From Pseudoalteromonas luteoviolacea (GTDB lineage: Bacteria > Pseudomonadota > Gammaproteobacteria > Enterobacterales > Alteromonadaceae), in the NCBI RefSeq assembly GCF_001750165.1, contig NZ_CP015411.1, positions 2,694,001-2,758,000 on the forward strand: DNA of 64,000 nt, given 5' to 3'. The translations under genes and the position numbers were made by a program. The notes under the pieces were generated by a model that was not told where the DNA came from, ran no database searches, and worked only from the letters and a program-made list of their open reading frames with translations. Below are positions 36,318 through 47,100 of the stretch, piece after piece. Every line of letters starts with the position of its first letter. The stretch's first letter is position 1.

Positions 36318-36337
36318 ATAAGTCGTCAATGTGTAAT

Positions 36338-36366
36338 TAAAAAAGGGCCTTTCGGCCCTTTTTTAA
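36338..36366. terminator. Bidirectional terminator between convergent DUF2062 and DUF3466 genes
   Basis: AAAAGGGCC/GGCCCTTTT stem with a TTTC loop, flanked by A6 and T6 tracts, between stops at 36317 and 36370. Confidence 0.9.
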
Positions 36367-36369
36367 TGT

Positions 36370-38097
36370 TTATTTTCTGCGTCTTCTAAGCATTAATAAT
36401 GGCAATGCTAAAAAGCCTAACATACCGAAAGATGCCGAGCTTCGTTCATAAGTCTCTGCTTCTTCTGCTGGGCACTGCTCTGGCTCTCCATTTATTGGCG
36501 TTAACAGTACTGGTACTGACACAGACTCAAATTCATCTTCACCCGCACTATTTTTTGTTACATTACCCAAACTGTCTCTGCGTTTGACTGTCTTTGTAGC
36601 GACTGCATAAATTCTGTTGTCTTCAGTAATTTTAACAGCGTCCCCGACACGATATGTGAAGTCATCCCTTTTACAAGGGATAAGGTCATTCAGATTAAGT
36701 AATTCAGCATTCGCCGTGTTATATATAAAAGCTTCTCTTCTTGGAGAATCTCCAATGTCTTCGACTTCTGCTTGGCCAACAATATAACCCGCATCGTTAA
36801 TATCACGAGGATACATACCAGAACCGTTAGAGAAAGACTCCATTTCAGTTACAGTCTTGCTGTCGATATTATAGTAATAGCCTTTTACTTGCTGAAACGT
36901 ACTAAGTTCATTAAATCTATAACCAATAACAATATTATTGTTGTTGATATCAAGACTTCGGCTCGCTTCATAGCCCTCATTATGTTCAATAATTTGTGTG
37001 AACTTGTCATCTTTGTAGTAACCAGCTCTTTGTCGACTGATGAAATTACCGTCTTTGCGAGTCTGAGAGTGGCCTACCGCATATCCTGATTGATTAACCG
37101 CCAAAGCAGTACCTAAATGAACTCTCTCTTCATTTTCTTCTCGCTCAATACCCAAGCCTAATAATTTTGACTCGCCTTCAATGATATTGAAATTAGCGTC
37201 TAGCTTCCATTGATATGCATGGCGGTTGTAGTATATCGAGCCATTTTGCAACTCCCATACACACACATTGACCGGCTCATTCTCTCCTTTACACAAATCG
37301 TCAAAACGCTGTTGACCATCTATCGCAACATCTATTGAACTTTGTCCAACAACTAAATACGTGCCATCATCAAGTCTTTCAACATGATTCGCAACACTGA
37401 AACCACCGTATTCACCGACAAAGGCTGGTGGCAGCTCGATAACCTCACCACCTGGGGAGATGAATACACCGCGTGATGAAAACGCTCTTTCAAAAAATAC
37501 CGTTGGCTCACTTTCATCATTTTTAACGAAGTCAGTTCTTTTTGAATAAGGCGCACTGCCCCAGCCGACCATCGAACCATCTGAGGCAACACCATTGATA
37601 TAAGTTACCACTGAACGCGATAATTCATTGTTGGTATATGCTCGCTCAACATCAAAAATGACTTTCTCGTCTGCAGTTGTCGTTGAATATATTAAGCCCG
37701 CACTCGAATTCAGTTTCTGAAATTCTGCGTTTCCACTTCGTTGATTAAGGTAAGCACGCATAAAATCGTGTGCATCAACATCTGTTGCTGTCGCATTATT
37801 ATTTTCGATGTCATCCAAAGTAAACTCTATTGGGTCATCGATTTTTTCTTGCGCCTCTTTAAAGTTGTTATAATCAGCCTTTAAATTGTCGTCATTAAAA
37901 TCAATATAAGTAGTGTCAATTTTTAAATTGAATAACCCGGTTGCTCTACCAACTACGTCGCCAGATTCGTTTGCATCAACGACTGTGCTATCTGTCGAAG
38001 CACTAAATGATGGCAATTCAGTTAGCTGGTATGTCGCAGCAAAAAGCTGCCCTGAAAAGCACAAGCCAATACTGGCGGCTAAAAGTGTATATCTCAT
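36370..38097 (-). CDS. DUF3466 family exported protein with C-terminal sorting-like tail
   Basis: Predicted exported protein of about 575 residues. The start is the ATG at 38097: AAGGAT lies six bases upstream, and the signal peptide MRYTLLAAS...GQLFA begins there; frames further upstream run into uup. The body holds beta-propeller-like repeats of the DUF3466 kind (NESGDVVG, INDAGYIVGQAE, AVNQSGYAVG). The C-terminus is a serine-rich stretch, a hydrophobic segment and RRRRK, resembling a GlyGly-CTERM or related sorting signal. It starts eight bases after uup, so it may be the distal gene of that transcript. Confidence 0.85.
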   Translation of the reverse strand: MRYTLLAASIGLCFSGQLFAATYQLTELPSFSASTDSTVVDANESGDVVGRATGLFNLKIDTTYIDFNDDNLKADYNNFKEAQEKIDDPIEFTLDDIENNNATATDVDAHDFMRAYLNQRSGNAEFQKLNSSAGLIYSTTTADEKVIFDVERAYTNNELSRSVVTYINGVASDGSMVGWGSAPYSKRTDFVKNDESEPTVFFERAFSSRGVFISPGGEVIELPPAFVGEYGGFSVANHVERLDDGTYLVVGQSSIDVAIDGQQRFDDLCKGENEPVNVCVWELQNGSIYYNRHAYQWKLDANFNIIEGESKLLGLGIEREENEERVHLGTALAVNQSGYAVGHSQTRKDGNFISRQRAGYYKDDKFTQIIEHNEGYEASRSLDINNNNIVIGYRFNELSTFQQVKGYYYNIDSKTVTEMESFSNGSGMYPRDINDAGYIVGQAEVEDIGDSPRREAFIYNTANAELLNLNDLIPCKRDDFTYRVGDAVKITEDNRIYAVATKTVKRRDSLGNVTKNSAGEDEFESVSVPVLLTPINGEPEQCPAEEAETYERSSASFGMLGFLALPLLMLRRRRK

Positions 38098-38105
38098 TTC
38101 AATCC

Positions 38106-40022
38106 TTACTGCTGATTCTGTAAAGCTTCTAATTCTTCCCAACGCTCAAACGCGGTTTCGAGCTTGGACTCCAATTCCGCTAGTTGGTTCAATGCTTGTT
38201 GTGTTACATCAGATTCTTGTTTGAAAAACTCGGGGGAGTTAACCAAAGCCTGCTGCTCTTCAAGCGCGGTTTCAAGTTCCTCTACTTTACTTGGCAAGGC
38301 CTCTAATTCAAGTTTTAATTTGTAACTGAGCTTGCTTGATTTGTTTTTGCTTGTATCGCGTTTAGCGGGTGTGGCAGCAGACTTTTCTTTGTCTAATTTT
38401 TCCAGCTCTTTTTGTTGAGCCAGTTTGTTATCTCGATACGCCTCAAAATCACTGTAACCACCAACAATCTCAGTTACCACACCATCGCCTTCAAAAGCCC
38501 AAACGCTATTACAAGTGTTATCAATAAACTCCCTATCATGGCTAACAATTAATATTGTGCCTTGATATTGAGTAATGATTTCCTCTAACAATTCTAACGT
38601 TTCAATATCCAAATCATTGGTTGGCTCATCCAGTACCAATACATTTGACGGCTTTAAAAACAGCTTCGCTAAAAGTAGTCGGTTTTTCTCACCACCTGAT
38701 AACGCCTTAACCGGTGTACGAGCACGTGCTGGTGGAAATAAGAAGTCTTGCAAATAGCCCAATACGTGTCTGCTTCTACCACCAATAGACACTTCTTGCT
38801 TACCTTCAGCAACGTTGTCTTGAACAGTCATCTCTTCATCAAGTTTTTCGCGATATTGGTCAAAATAGGCAACTTCTAGGTTAACGCCTTGCTTTATTTT
38901 GCCACTGTCTGCAGACAACTTACCGAAAAGCAGCTTTAATAACGTTGTTTTACCTATTCCGTTAGGACCTATTAAGCCAACTCTATCACCACGCATAACC
39001 AACGTAGAAAAATCTTTCACAATGGGCTTATCTTTGAATGCATGATTTACGAAGTTTGCTTCAAATACCAACTTGCCAGAGCGTTCAGCAGATTCAATGT
39101 TAAAGTCCGCTTTGCCAACTTGCTCAATACGCTGTTTTCGCTCAACACGTAACGCTTTTAACGCACGGACACGGCCTTCGTTGCGTGTTCTGCGCGCTTT
39201 AATACCCTGTCTTATCCAAGTCTCTTCTTCAGCGAGTTTTTTATCAAACAACGCGTTTTGAGCTTCTTCAACTTTTAAATCATGCGCTTTTTGCTCGAGA
39301 TACTTAGCATAATTACCAGGATAAGAGACCAACTTGCCCCTATCTAAATCTAAAATACGTGTAGCAACGGCTCTGATGAACGCACGGTCGTGAGAAATAA
39401 ACACGATGCCACCTTTGAAATCTTTCAAAAATGACTCTAACCACTCCACACTTGCCATATCCAAATGGTTAGTCGGTTCATCAAGTAATAATAAGTCTGG
39501 ATCGCTTACAAGCGCTTTTGCTAGCGCAACCTTTCTAAGCCACCCACCAGAGAGCTTTTCCAAACGCATTTGCGCAGTCAGCTGGAGCTGGCTTAGTACC
39601 AAATTAATTCGACTTTCAAAACGCCAAGCGTCAGCAGCCTCAATTTCGGCAGATAGACGCTCAAGTTTATTTAGCAAACTATTTGACTGATCCGTCTGTA
39701 GCGCTTCGCTAACATGATTGTATTCAATTAATAGACTTGCGACGTCTGGTAGGCCCTGTGCAACATAATCAAAAACACTACCCTGTGCACCCTTTGGTGG
39801 ATCTTGCTCAAGGCGTGATACTTTTAGGCCTGTTAAACGGTTTATTTCACCATCATCCAGTATTACCTGTCCATCAAGTACTTTTAATAAAGTTGACTTA
39901 CCAGCTCCGTTTCGTCCAACAATACACACACGTTCGCCAGCTTCGATGAGGGCATCAGCATTGTCTAGTAACGGATGAGAACCAAAAGCAAGTTGTGCTT
40001 TAGCAATTCTTATTAAATCCAT
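38106..40022 (-). CDS. uup: ABC-F family ATPase Uup
   Basis: Soluble duplicated ATPase acting on ribosomes and implicated in genome stability. The 638 residues have two ABC domains: Walker A GRNGAGKSTL (about 36-45) with LSGGWLRK and LLLLDEPTNHLD, then GPNGIGKTT (about 351-359) with LSGGEKNR and VLVLDEPTNDLD. The C-terminal coiled-coil DNA-binding domain spans about 555-638. The N-terminus aligns with E. coli Uup. It overlaps the glutaredoxin-like gene by 23 bases. Confidence 0.95.
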   Translation of the reverse strand: MDLIRIAKAQLAFGSHPLLDNADALIEAGERVCIVGRNGAGKSTLLKVLDGQVILDDGEINRLTGLKVSRLEQDPPKGAQGSVFDYVAQGLPDVASLLIEYNHVSEALQTDQSNSLLNKLERLSAEIEAADAWRFESRINLVLSQLQLTAQMRLEKLSGGWLRKVALAKALVSDPDLLLLDEPTNHLDMASVEWLESFLKDFKGGIVFISHDRAFIRAVATRILDLDRGKLVSYPGNYAKYLEQKAHDLKVEEAQNALFDKKLAEEETWIRQGIKARRTRNEGRVRALKALRVERKQRIEQVGKADFNIESAERSGKLVFEANFVNHAFKDKPIVKDFSTLVMRGDRVGLIGPNGIGKTTLLKLLFGKLSADSGKIKQGVNLEVAYFDQYREKLDEEMTVQDNVAEGKQEVSIGGRSRHVLGYLQDFLFPPARARTPVKALSGGEKNRLLLAKLFLKPSNVLVLDEPTNDLDIETLELLEEIITQYQGTILIVSHDREFIDNTCNSVWAFEGDGVVTEIVGGYSDFEAYRDNKLAQQKELEKLDKEKSAATPAKRDTSKNKSSKLSYKLKLELEALPSKVEELETALEEQQALVNSPEFFKQESDVTQQALNQLAELESKLETAFERWEELEALQNQQ

Positions 40023-40254
40023 CTTCTTGTATAAACTCTTGAATTTGTTGTTGAGTAAATGGCCAATTCAGCAATTTACCCGTCTTTATATTTTTAAGTA
40101 CTGGAATAGAGGTTTGAAATTGTGCCATCAAACGCTCATCATCCAAGATATCTTGATGATGAATGTCATCGAGTGCAAGGACTGTCACGGCTAAATCGTG
40201 CGCCTGCTCACATAAATGACACCCATCTGTGTGATATAAAACCACTCTAGCCAT
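40000..40254 (-). CDS. Glutaredoxin-like (DUF836) protein
   Basis: Small thioredoxin-fold protein of 84 residues with an N-terminal dithiol motif, HTDGCHLCEQA (CHLC; the first Cys of the CxxC pair is C12). DUF836 proteins are of unknown role; a redox function is inferred from the CxxC. It is translationally nested between rlmL (eight-base overlap) and uup (23-base overlap). Confidence 0.85.
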   Translation of the reverse strand: MARVVLYHTDGCHLCEQAHDLAVTVLALDDIHHQDILDDERLMAQFQTSIPVLKNIKTGKLLNWPFTQQQIQEFIQEDGFNKNC

Positions 40255-42358
40255 GTGTAATAAGCCAGCTGTTGTGGATCTGTTTGTTGCGTTTAAAGTC
40301 TGGGGATAATGTTTCTGTTGAGATATTTTCCGCTTTCAAACCCAATCCCATCAGTGCCACTTCATCCATTTTGAAACCACGCTTATTGTTAGAGAACAGT
40401 AGTACGCCATCTGGACTTAAAATGTTCTTAACCCAAGTTAATAACTGGATATGGTCCCTTTGAACATCAAACACATTTTTCATTCTCTTAGAGTTTGAAA
40501 AGGTAGGCGGATCTAAGAAAATCAAATCATATTGACCGTTAGCATGCTCTAACCATTTTAAGCAATCCGCTTGTTCAAATCTAAAGCGTGGATTTTTAAG
40601 GTTGTTAAGTGCGAAGTTTTCCTCTGCCCACTTAAGATAAGTCTTTGACATGTCAACGGTTGTAACCGACTTGGCACCACCAATCGCCGCGTGAACCGAT
40701 GCAGAACCTGTATAAGCAAACAAGTTTAACACTCGCTTATCTTGCGCATTTTGCTGAATAAAACGACGCGCAAGACGGTGATCTAGAAACAGGCCAGTAT
40801 CTAAATAGTCATATAGATTAACTTTAAATTTTGCGCCAAACTCTTCAATAACTTGATAACGGTTTTGCTTCTCGTACGAAGTATATTGCTCGTCACCGCG
40901 CTGCTTTTTACGCACCTTAACCGCTAAATTACTTGGTGAAATATCTAAGGTCTCTGCAGTCAGGGAAATCACATCTTGTAAACGTTTATCCGCTACGTCG
41001 GCGTTGATTTCTTTTGGTGCTGCATATTCAAAGATAACTGCATTGTCGCCATATACATCAACAGCCACGTTATATTCTGGAATGTCTGCATCATACAAGC
41101 GATAGGCTTCAACAGACTCTTTCTTCAACCAGCTTTTTAGGCCCTGCTTATTCTTTTTAAGTCTGTTCGCAAATGCACGAGACTGTTCAAAATGTAACTC
41201 TGAAGTTTGTTGATTTTGTGCAACTTGCTTCTCATTCAGCTCATACATATACAATGTGACGTCAATTGGACCATTCTTAAACTTATAGCGTTTTTTAGAC
41301 GCAAGCTTAAGCAACCTAAATAGCTCATCGTCGGTCCCGAGCAGTGCCGCATTCCAATCACGATAATGCTTCTTGAAGCTCACACCCATATTACGATAAA
41401 GATTAATTAATTCAGCCATTGAACCCAAGCGTTCACCATACGGCAAGTTACTTAGAATTGTACCAGGGCGTTTCGCTACAGACAGCAACTTGCCTGCATC
41501 AGCTTCTTTAAACTGAATTAGTTCGCCAACACCTGCACGATTTGCGTTAGACTTAGCGGTGTCTAGCACTCTTGCATCAATATCATGGCCAATTAACCAA
41601 AGTTTAGCGTCTACTTTTTCAGCTTTTAGCTCTTTTTGGATTTCTTTGAACTTTGCTTCTCTAAAGCTAGGAAGGCGCTTAAAAGCAAATGCTTTATGTA
41701 AGTTTGTAGGTAAATTTAAAGCCATACTCGCAGCTTCAATCAACAATGTACCTGAACCACAGCACGGATCAAACAGCGGCTTTGATGTGTCGTTTAACCA
41801 GCCACTTCGAGTAACAAGCGCAGCTGCAAGGTGCTCACGGATTGGGGCTTTACCCTGTTTAGTCCTATAACCTCGGTCAGACAGCCTTGGACCAGAATAA
41901 TCAAGATATAGTGCTATTTTTTGTTTGTTAAGCTTAGCAATGATACGTACATTCGCATCTTGCTTATCTACAGAGGGACGTTGCTCATAAAGATCTTGGA
42001 AATAATCAACCACAGCATCTTTAATAACCAGGCCTGAGAACTGTGTATTTTTTAATTCTTTGTTCGTGCCATTAAACTCGACGGCAAAGGTTTGCGACGG
42101 ACCAAACCACTCTTGCCAACCTTGAAAACGAGCAAACTTATACAGGTCATCTTTATTTTTAATATCTTCATGCTCATCAATTAACAACATGACGCGCGTT
42201 GAATATCGCGTCATCATACAAAACTTCTGAGCGGTAAGATTGTCGGCCTCAAAACGAACCGAACCAATGCTTTGCTTAGTAACTTTAATTTCGAAAGATT
42301 GAAGTTCTTCGACTAGTAAATTTTCGATGCCAATCGATGTAAGCGCAATAAACTGCAA
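40247..42358 (-). CDS. rlmL: Bifunctional 23S rRNA methyltransferase RlmKL (m2G2445/m7G2069)
   Basis: Methylates two guanines of 23S rRNA. The 703 residues (E. coli 702) contain an N-terminal THUMP domain (about 1-160), the RlmL methyltransferase with DPCCGSGTLLIEAA (about 197-210) and SNLPYGERLG, and the C-terminal RlmK methyltransferase with NLFAYTGSASVHAA and FLDPPTFSNSKRM. Fusion of both activities is normal in gammaproteobacteria. Forms a coupled unit with the glutaredoxin-like gene and uup. Confidence 0.96.
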   Translation of the reverse strand: MQFIALTSIGIENLLVEELQSFEIKVTKQSIGSVRFEADNLTAQKFCMMTRYSTRVMLLIDEHEDIKNKDDLYKFARFQGWQEWFGPSQTFAVEFNGTNKELKNTQFSGLVIKDAVVDYFQDLYEQRPSVDKQDANVRIIAKLNKQKIALYLDYSGPRLSDRGYRTKQGKAPIREHLAAALVTRSGWLNDTSKPLFDPCCGSGTLLIEAASMALNLPTNLHKAFAFKRLPSFREAKFKEIQKELKAEKVDAKLWLIGHDIDARVLDTAKSNANRAGVGELIQFKEADAGKLLSVAKRPGTILSNLPYGERLGSMAELINLYRNMGVSFKKHYRDWNAALLGTDDELFRLLKLASKKRYKFKNGPIDVTLYMYELNEKQVAQNQQTSELHFEQSRAFANRLKKNKQGLKSWLKKESVEAYRLYDADIPEYNVAVDVYGDNAVIFEYAAPKEINADVADKRLQDVISLTAETLDISPSNLAVKVRKKQRGDEQYTSYEKQNRYQVIEEFGAKFKVNLYDYLDTGLFLDHRLARRFIQQNAQDKRVLNLFAYTGSASVHAAIGGAKSVTTVDMSKTYLKWAEENFALNNLKNPRFRFEQADCLKWLEHANGQYDLIFLDPPTFSNSKRMKNVFDVQRDHIQLLTWVKNILSPDGVLLFSNNKRGFKMDEVALMGLGLKAENISTETLSPDFKRNKQIHNSWLITHG

Positions 42359-42422
42359 TGTGATAACCCTGTAATTTCAATTGACGCGAGTATAACACAG
42401 CTACGTAAAGACTGGGATTGGA

Positions 42423-42950
42423 TTAAGCCCTTCTACTGACTTTATTATTTATCAATACCGGGTGGATACGATCGTTTAAAACTTTAATAGCCTGAAACTG
42501 CTCTAAGCTGATGTTTTCATCTAATTGGAAGTTTGCTGTTAGGTTGATACACAGACTTGCGTCGCGCTCATGATCAACGATTAAGCATTCACCTGTCATG
42601 ACTTTGGATTTAAGACTAATTACTGCATTACACAGTACTTCATTACCAACATACGCTTGGAAAAACCAACTTTTGGCTTGTACTGGCAATAAATGGAATT
42701 TAGCAGCGGTAGCATTTAATGCGATTTGACAACATTGCGCTTCTGACCAAACAGAATAGGTGCACAAGTAATCAAATACATTTTGATAAAATGCAGCTTC
42801 TTCTACGCTAAATGTGGGGCTAGAATCAGAGTCAGCTGTAAGCTGTCGAAGACGATATGGCGTACAAAGCTGAAGCTCATCTCCCAAATCAACAAGCAAA
42901 CGGTTTTGTGTACGACATTGAAGCCAACGCCACTCTTTTGATGCTTGCAA
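42423..42950 (-). CDS. zapC: Cell division protein ZapC
   Basis: Promotes FtsZ bundling at the division site. I place the start at a TTG (42950): GGAGG lies six bases upstream, and the resulting N-terminus MQASKEWRW aligns with the NWRW of E. coli ZapC; a longer reading from the TTG at 42965 would put the ribosome-binding site inside the gene. The product is 175 residues (E. coli 180). It lies between pyrD and rlmL as in E. coli. Similarity is moderate, so position is a large part of the evidence. Confidence 0.85.
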   Translation of the reverse strand: MQASKEWRWLQCRTQNRLLVDLGDELQLCTPYRLRQLTADSDSSPTFSVEEAAFYQNVFDYLCTYSVWSEAQCCQIALNATAAKFHLLPVQAKSWFFQAYVGNEVLCNAVISLKSKVMTGECLIVDHERDASLCINLTANFQLDENISLEQFQAIKVLNDRIHPVLINNKVSRRA

Positions 42951-43075
42951 AATCGCCCTCCACAATACTATTAAATTAATTCATATAGTAACGCGAAGTA
43001 TATCGCGATTTTTGCAAGTGTAAAAATATTTATAATAACAATTTGTTTAGGATCATTTCGTAATATGACTGATCC

Positions 43076-44086
43076 TTATAAAGAATTTACGATCCTTTTG
43101 ATCAATTGTGGCCCTTCGTAGATGAACCCAGTATACAATTGTACAAGATCTGCGCCCGCATCGAGCTTTTCTTGCGCAGCTTCAGCGCTGTCAATTCCAC
43201 CCACGCCAATAATAGGTAACTTGCCTTCTGTAAGACGCTTTAGCTCTTGAACAACATGCGTTGACTTTTCACGTACAGGACGTCCAGACAAGCCCCCTGC
43301 TTCATTAGCAAACTCTAGACCTTGCACAGCTTCTCTTGCCAACGTAGTATTCGTAGCTATTACGCCATCGATACGATTATTTACAAGTGATTCAGCAATT
43401 TGCGTTAATTGCACAGCATCGACATCTGGTGCAATTTTAACAAGCATTGGGACTGACTTTTTGTGCTTTTCAATCAAGTCTACCTGCTCATTTTTAAGGC
43501 TTTGTAATAAGTCATCTAACGCTTCACCATACTGTAGATCACGAAGACCAGGGGTATTCGGTGAAGAGATGTTTACTGTGATGTACGATGCATGCTCAAA
43601 AACCTTGCGCATACAATGAATGTAATCATCTTTGCCTTGCTCGTTTGGTGTATCTTTGTTTTTACCAATATTGATCCCAAGGATCCCGGTATAATTTGAA
43701 GCTTTTACGTTAGCAACTAAATTATCTACGCCTTTATTGTTAAAGCCCATTCTGTTTATCACAGCATGTGCTTCCGGTAGACGGAAAATACGAGGCTTAT
43801 CATTACCAGCTTGAGGCCTTGGTGTAACAGTACCTACTTCAATAAATCCAAAACCCATTTGGCCAAATGCGTCAATACATTCAGCATTTTTGTCTAAACC
43901 AGCCGCCAATCCCACTGGGTTATCAAATTCTAAACCTAAAAAGTTAACTGGCTTTTTAGGAAGAGACTGTGACCAAGCAAGACTTAATGGGGTATTTTTG
44001 AAACGGCGCAAGTTGCCTAAAGCAAAATCGTGGGCCCATTCCGCATCTTTATTAAACATATAACGACGTGCTAAATCGTAAAACAT
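43076..44086 (-). CDS. pyrD: Dihydroorotate dehydrogenase (quinone), class 2
   Basis: Oxidises dihydroorotate to orotate in pyrimidine synthesis, passing electrons to the quinone pool. The 336 residues (same as E. coli) begin with the membrane-associating helices (MFYDLARRYMFNKDAEWAHD, 1-20), then the FMN barrel with GLAAGLDKN, NISSPNTPGLRDLQ containing the catalytic Ser, and IGVGGIDSAEAAQEK. AAGGAG lies five bases before the ATG. The GDH terminator lies just upstream. Confidence 0.97.
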   Translation of the reverse strand: MFYDLARRYMFNKDAEWAHDFALGNLRRFKNTPLSLAWSQSLPKKPVNFLGLEFDNPVGLAAGLDKNAECIDAFGQMGFGFIEVGTVTPRPQAGNDKPRIFRLPEAHAVINRMGFNNKGVDNLVANVKASNYTGILGINIGKNKDTPNEQGKDDYIHCMRKVFEHASYITVNISSPNTPGLRDLQYGEALDDLLQSLKNEQVDLIEKHKKSVPMLVKIAPDVDAVQLTQIAESLVNNRIDGVIATNTTLAREAVQGLEFANEAGGLSGRPVREKSTHVVQELKRLTEGKLPIIGVGGIDSAEAAQEKLDAGADLVQLYTGFIYEGPQLIKRIVNSL

Positions 44087-44121
44087 CGAGACTCCTTAAG
44101 TTCCTGGTAACTGTTTGAGGC

Positions 44122-44154
44122 AAAAAAATACCCCAGCAATTGCCGGGGTATTTT
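44122..44154 (-). terminator. Rho-independent terminator of the glutamate dehydrogenase gene
   Basis: AATACCCC/GGGGTATT stem closing an inner GCAATTGC, followed on the minus strand by a T7 tract; 14 bases past the stop at 44168. Confidence 0.88.
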
Positions 44155-44167
44155 AACGTGTTAATTT

Positions 44168-47100
44168 TTATTTGGAAGTGTCACAGTTGTGACTTAGTAA
44201 CATTAATTCTCTTAACGCTACTGAGAACTTCGCAAAGTCATGGTTCTGAGAAGTCTTAAACTCCGCTAGCATTTGCTGCCAACGGTGTAGAAGTGAAGAC
44301 TGATTATCCATCCACTGATTGATAAGTGCGTCAACTTCACCGTCTCCTTCAAAGCTGTTAAGAACAACTTCAGACAATGCACGCTGCTGCCAGTCTAGCT
44401 CTTCACGGTATGAAGCACGTGCTAGTGCCTGCCAGTGGTTAGCCACTGGTTGCGCAGTGATTTGGTCTAGGAACCAATGTAGCCCCATGTTTGCACCTAA
44501 CTTGAAGTACGTATTAGATACTACGGAGATATCACGCTTCGCGTTGTTTGCAACTTCTGCAAGATCCATCACAGAGAATAAGCTAGATAGCGATACAATA
44601 CGATCCGCTAGCGCTTGTGGAACACCTTCTGATGTTAGTTCAGCAGCCTTCTCTGCAAGACGTGCACTTTCCTCTTCAACCATATACGTTGTCAGGTTAG
44701 TGCTTAAATCAGCAAATGTTGGTGCGAAGAACTCAATTGTTTCTTCAATGCTCAGAGCTTTGTTACGGTGGCGTAGGAACCAACGAGTAACACGGCGAAC
44801 GGTACGACGTAATTGATACAACATCTCTGTTTGAACCGCTGACGGGATCTTGTTATCAAGTGACGAAATTTCGGCCCATGTTTCTGACATTTGGAATGTC
44901 GCACATGCGATTGAATAACAAAGTGCAATTTCAGCTTCTGTTGCACCTGTTTCTTCATGCATGCGGATCATGAAGTTCAAGCCCATATCGTTGACGATAT
45001 TGTTAGCAAGCTTGGTCGCAATGATCTCTTTTCTCAGTGGGTGCTCATCCATTGCCGCATTAAAGCGGTCACGTAGAGGCACTGGGAATGAATTTACTAG
45101 CAACTGACGGTAATAAGGGTTTTCAGTGATTTCATCAACCACTAATGTTTCTTTAAGTACCATCTTAGAGTAAGAAACTAGTACAGACAATTCTGGACGA
45201 GTTAAATCAAGACCAGCTGCAGCGCGCTCAGCTAGCTCTTCATCACTTGGTAAAAACTCAATGTTTCGATCAAGCTTGCCGTCTTTTTCAAGTGCATGGA
45301 TGAAACGGATCTTTTCTTTAAGTGTCGCAGGGCCTTTAGACTTAGTTACAGACAATGTATGTGTTTGACGGTAGCAATCAGCTAGTACAAGTTCAGACAC
45401 TTCGTCAGTCATTGCATATAGCAATTCGTCACGTTGTTTCTTCGTAAGGTCACCTTCAGCAACTAGACCATTAAGTAAAATCTTAATGTTTACTTCGTTA
45501 TCTGAACACGCAACACCACCAACGTTATCGATAAAGTCAGTGTTAATGCGACCGCCTTTAGCTGCAAACTCGATACGACCAAGTTGCGTAGCACCTAGGT
45601 TGCCGCCTTCGCCAAAGATCTTAGCACCAAGCTCAGAGCCATTGATACGTAGTGCATCATTCGCTCTGTCACCTACATCCGCGTCACTTTCGTTTTTCGC
45701 CTTAATGTAAGTACCGATACCACCATTCCAAAGTAGATCAACAGGCATCATTAGAAGCGCTTTAATCAACTCATTTGGCGTCATGCTTGCTTTCTTAGTA
45801 CCAAGCATTTTCTTAATTTCTGGTGTGAGTGTGATTGACTTCGCTGCACGAGAGAAGATACCACCACCTTGAGAAATTAAGCTTGCATCATAGTCTTCCC
45901 AAGATGAACGTGGCAATTCAAACATACGTGCACGCTCTTTGTAAGAGCTCGCTGCCTCTGGGTTTGGATCGATGAAGATGTGCATGTGGTTAAATGCAGC
46001 AACTAAGCGCGTGTGCTCAGAAAGTAACATACCGTTACCGAATACGTCACCTGCCATATCACCGATTGCAACCGCTGTGAATTCAGTTGTTTGACAGTCA
46101 ATATCCATTTCACGGAAGTGACGCTTAACTGACTCCCAAGCACCTTTAGCTGTGATACCCATCTTCTTGTGGTCATAACCAATTGAACCACCAGATGCAA
46201 ATGCATCACCTAGCCAGAAGTTGTATTCATCAGCAATACCGTTGGCGATATCTGAGAATGTCGCTGTGCCTTTATCGGCGGCAACTACAAGGTATGGGTC
46301 ATCTTCATCATGACGAACTACATTTACAGGCGGCACAATGTCACCGTGAATGATGTTATCAGTAATGTCTAACAAACCACGGATGAAGATCTTGTAGCAC
46401 TCTTGACCTTCGCGGAAGAAACCTTCACGGTCATTTGGTAGCTGTTTACATACGAAGCCGCCTTTAGAGCCAACAGGTACAATTACAGTGTTCTTAACCT
46501 GCTGTGCTTTAACTAACCCCAACACTTCTGTGCGGAAGTCTTCACGACGGTCAGACCAACGTAAACCACCACGTGCAACCTTACCACCACGTAAGTGAAC
46601 ACCTTCGATACGCGGAGAGTATACGAAGATTTCAAATGCAGGTAATGGCAACGGCATTTCTGGAATTGCGCTTGGCTGAATTTTGAATGAAACGTATGAT
46701 TTGTTAGAACCATCCGCTTCTTTTTGGTAGAAGTTCGTTCTTAGCGTCGCATCAATCATTGCTACGTAAAGGCGAATGATACGGTCATCATCAAGGTTCG
46801 CTACACTTTCCAGCTCGTGGTAGATTTTCTCCACTAGCTTATCAAGTGACTTTTGCGCCACTTTCTTCTGTGGGCAGAATTTCTTCTCAAACAGCTCAAC
46901 CAATTGGTTTGCGATGTGAGGATAATGCTCGAACGTATTTTCGATGTAAGACTGTGAGAAAGTCACACCAATCTGGCGCATGTATTTAGCGTATGCACGA
47001 AGGATAGATGCTTCACGGCCAGTAGAGCCCGCTTTTAAAACTAAACGGTTGAAGCCGTCATTCTCAAGACGGTTGTTCCAAACGTTGATAAGTGCAGCAC

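Noticed and set aside
44319..44816. Open frame of 165 codons on the plus strand
   Set aside because: It is fully antisense to the glutamate dehydrogenase gene, is rich in Ser/Arg in the manner of reversed coding sequence, and has no recognisable motif.
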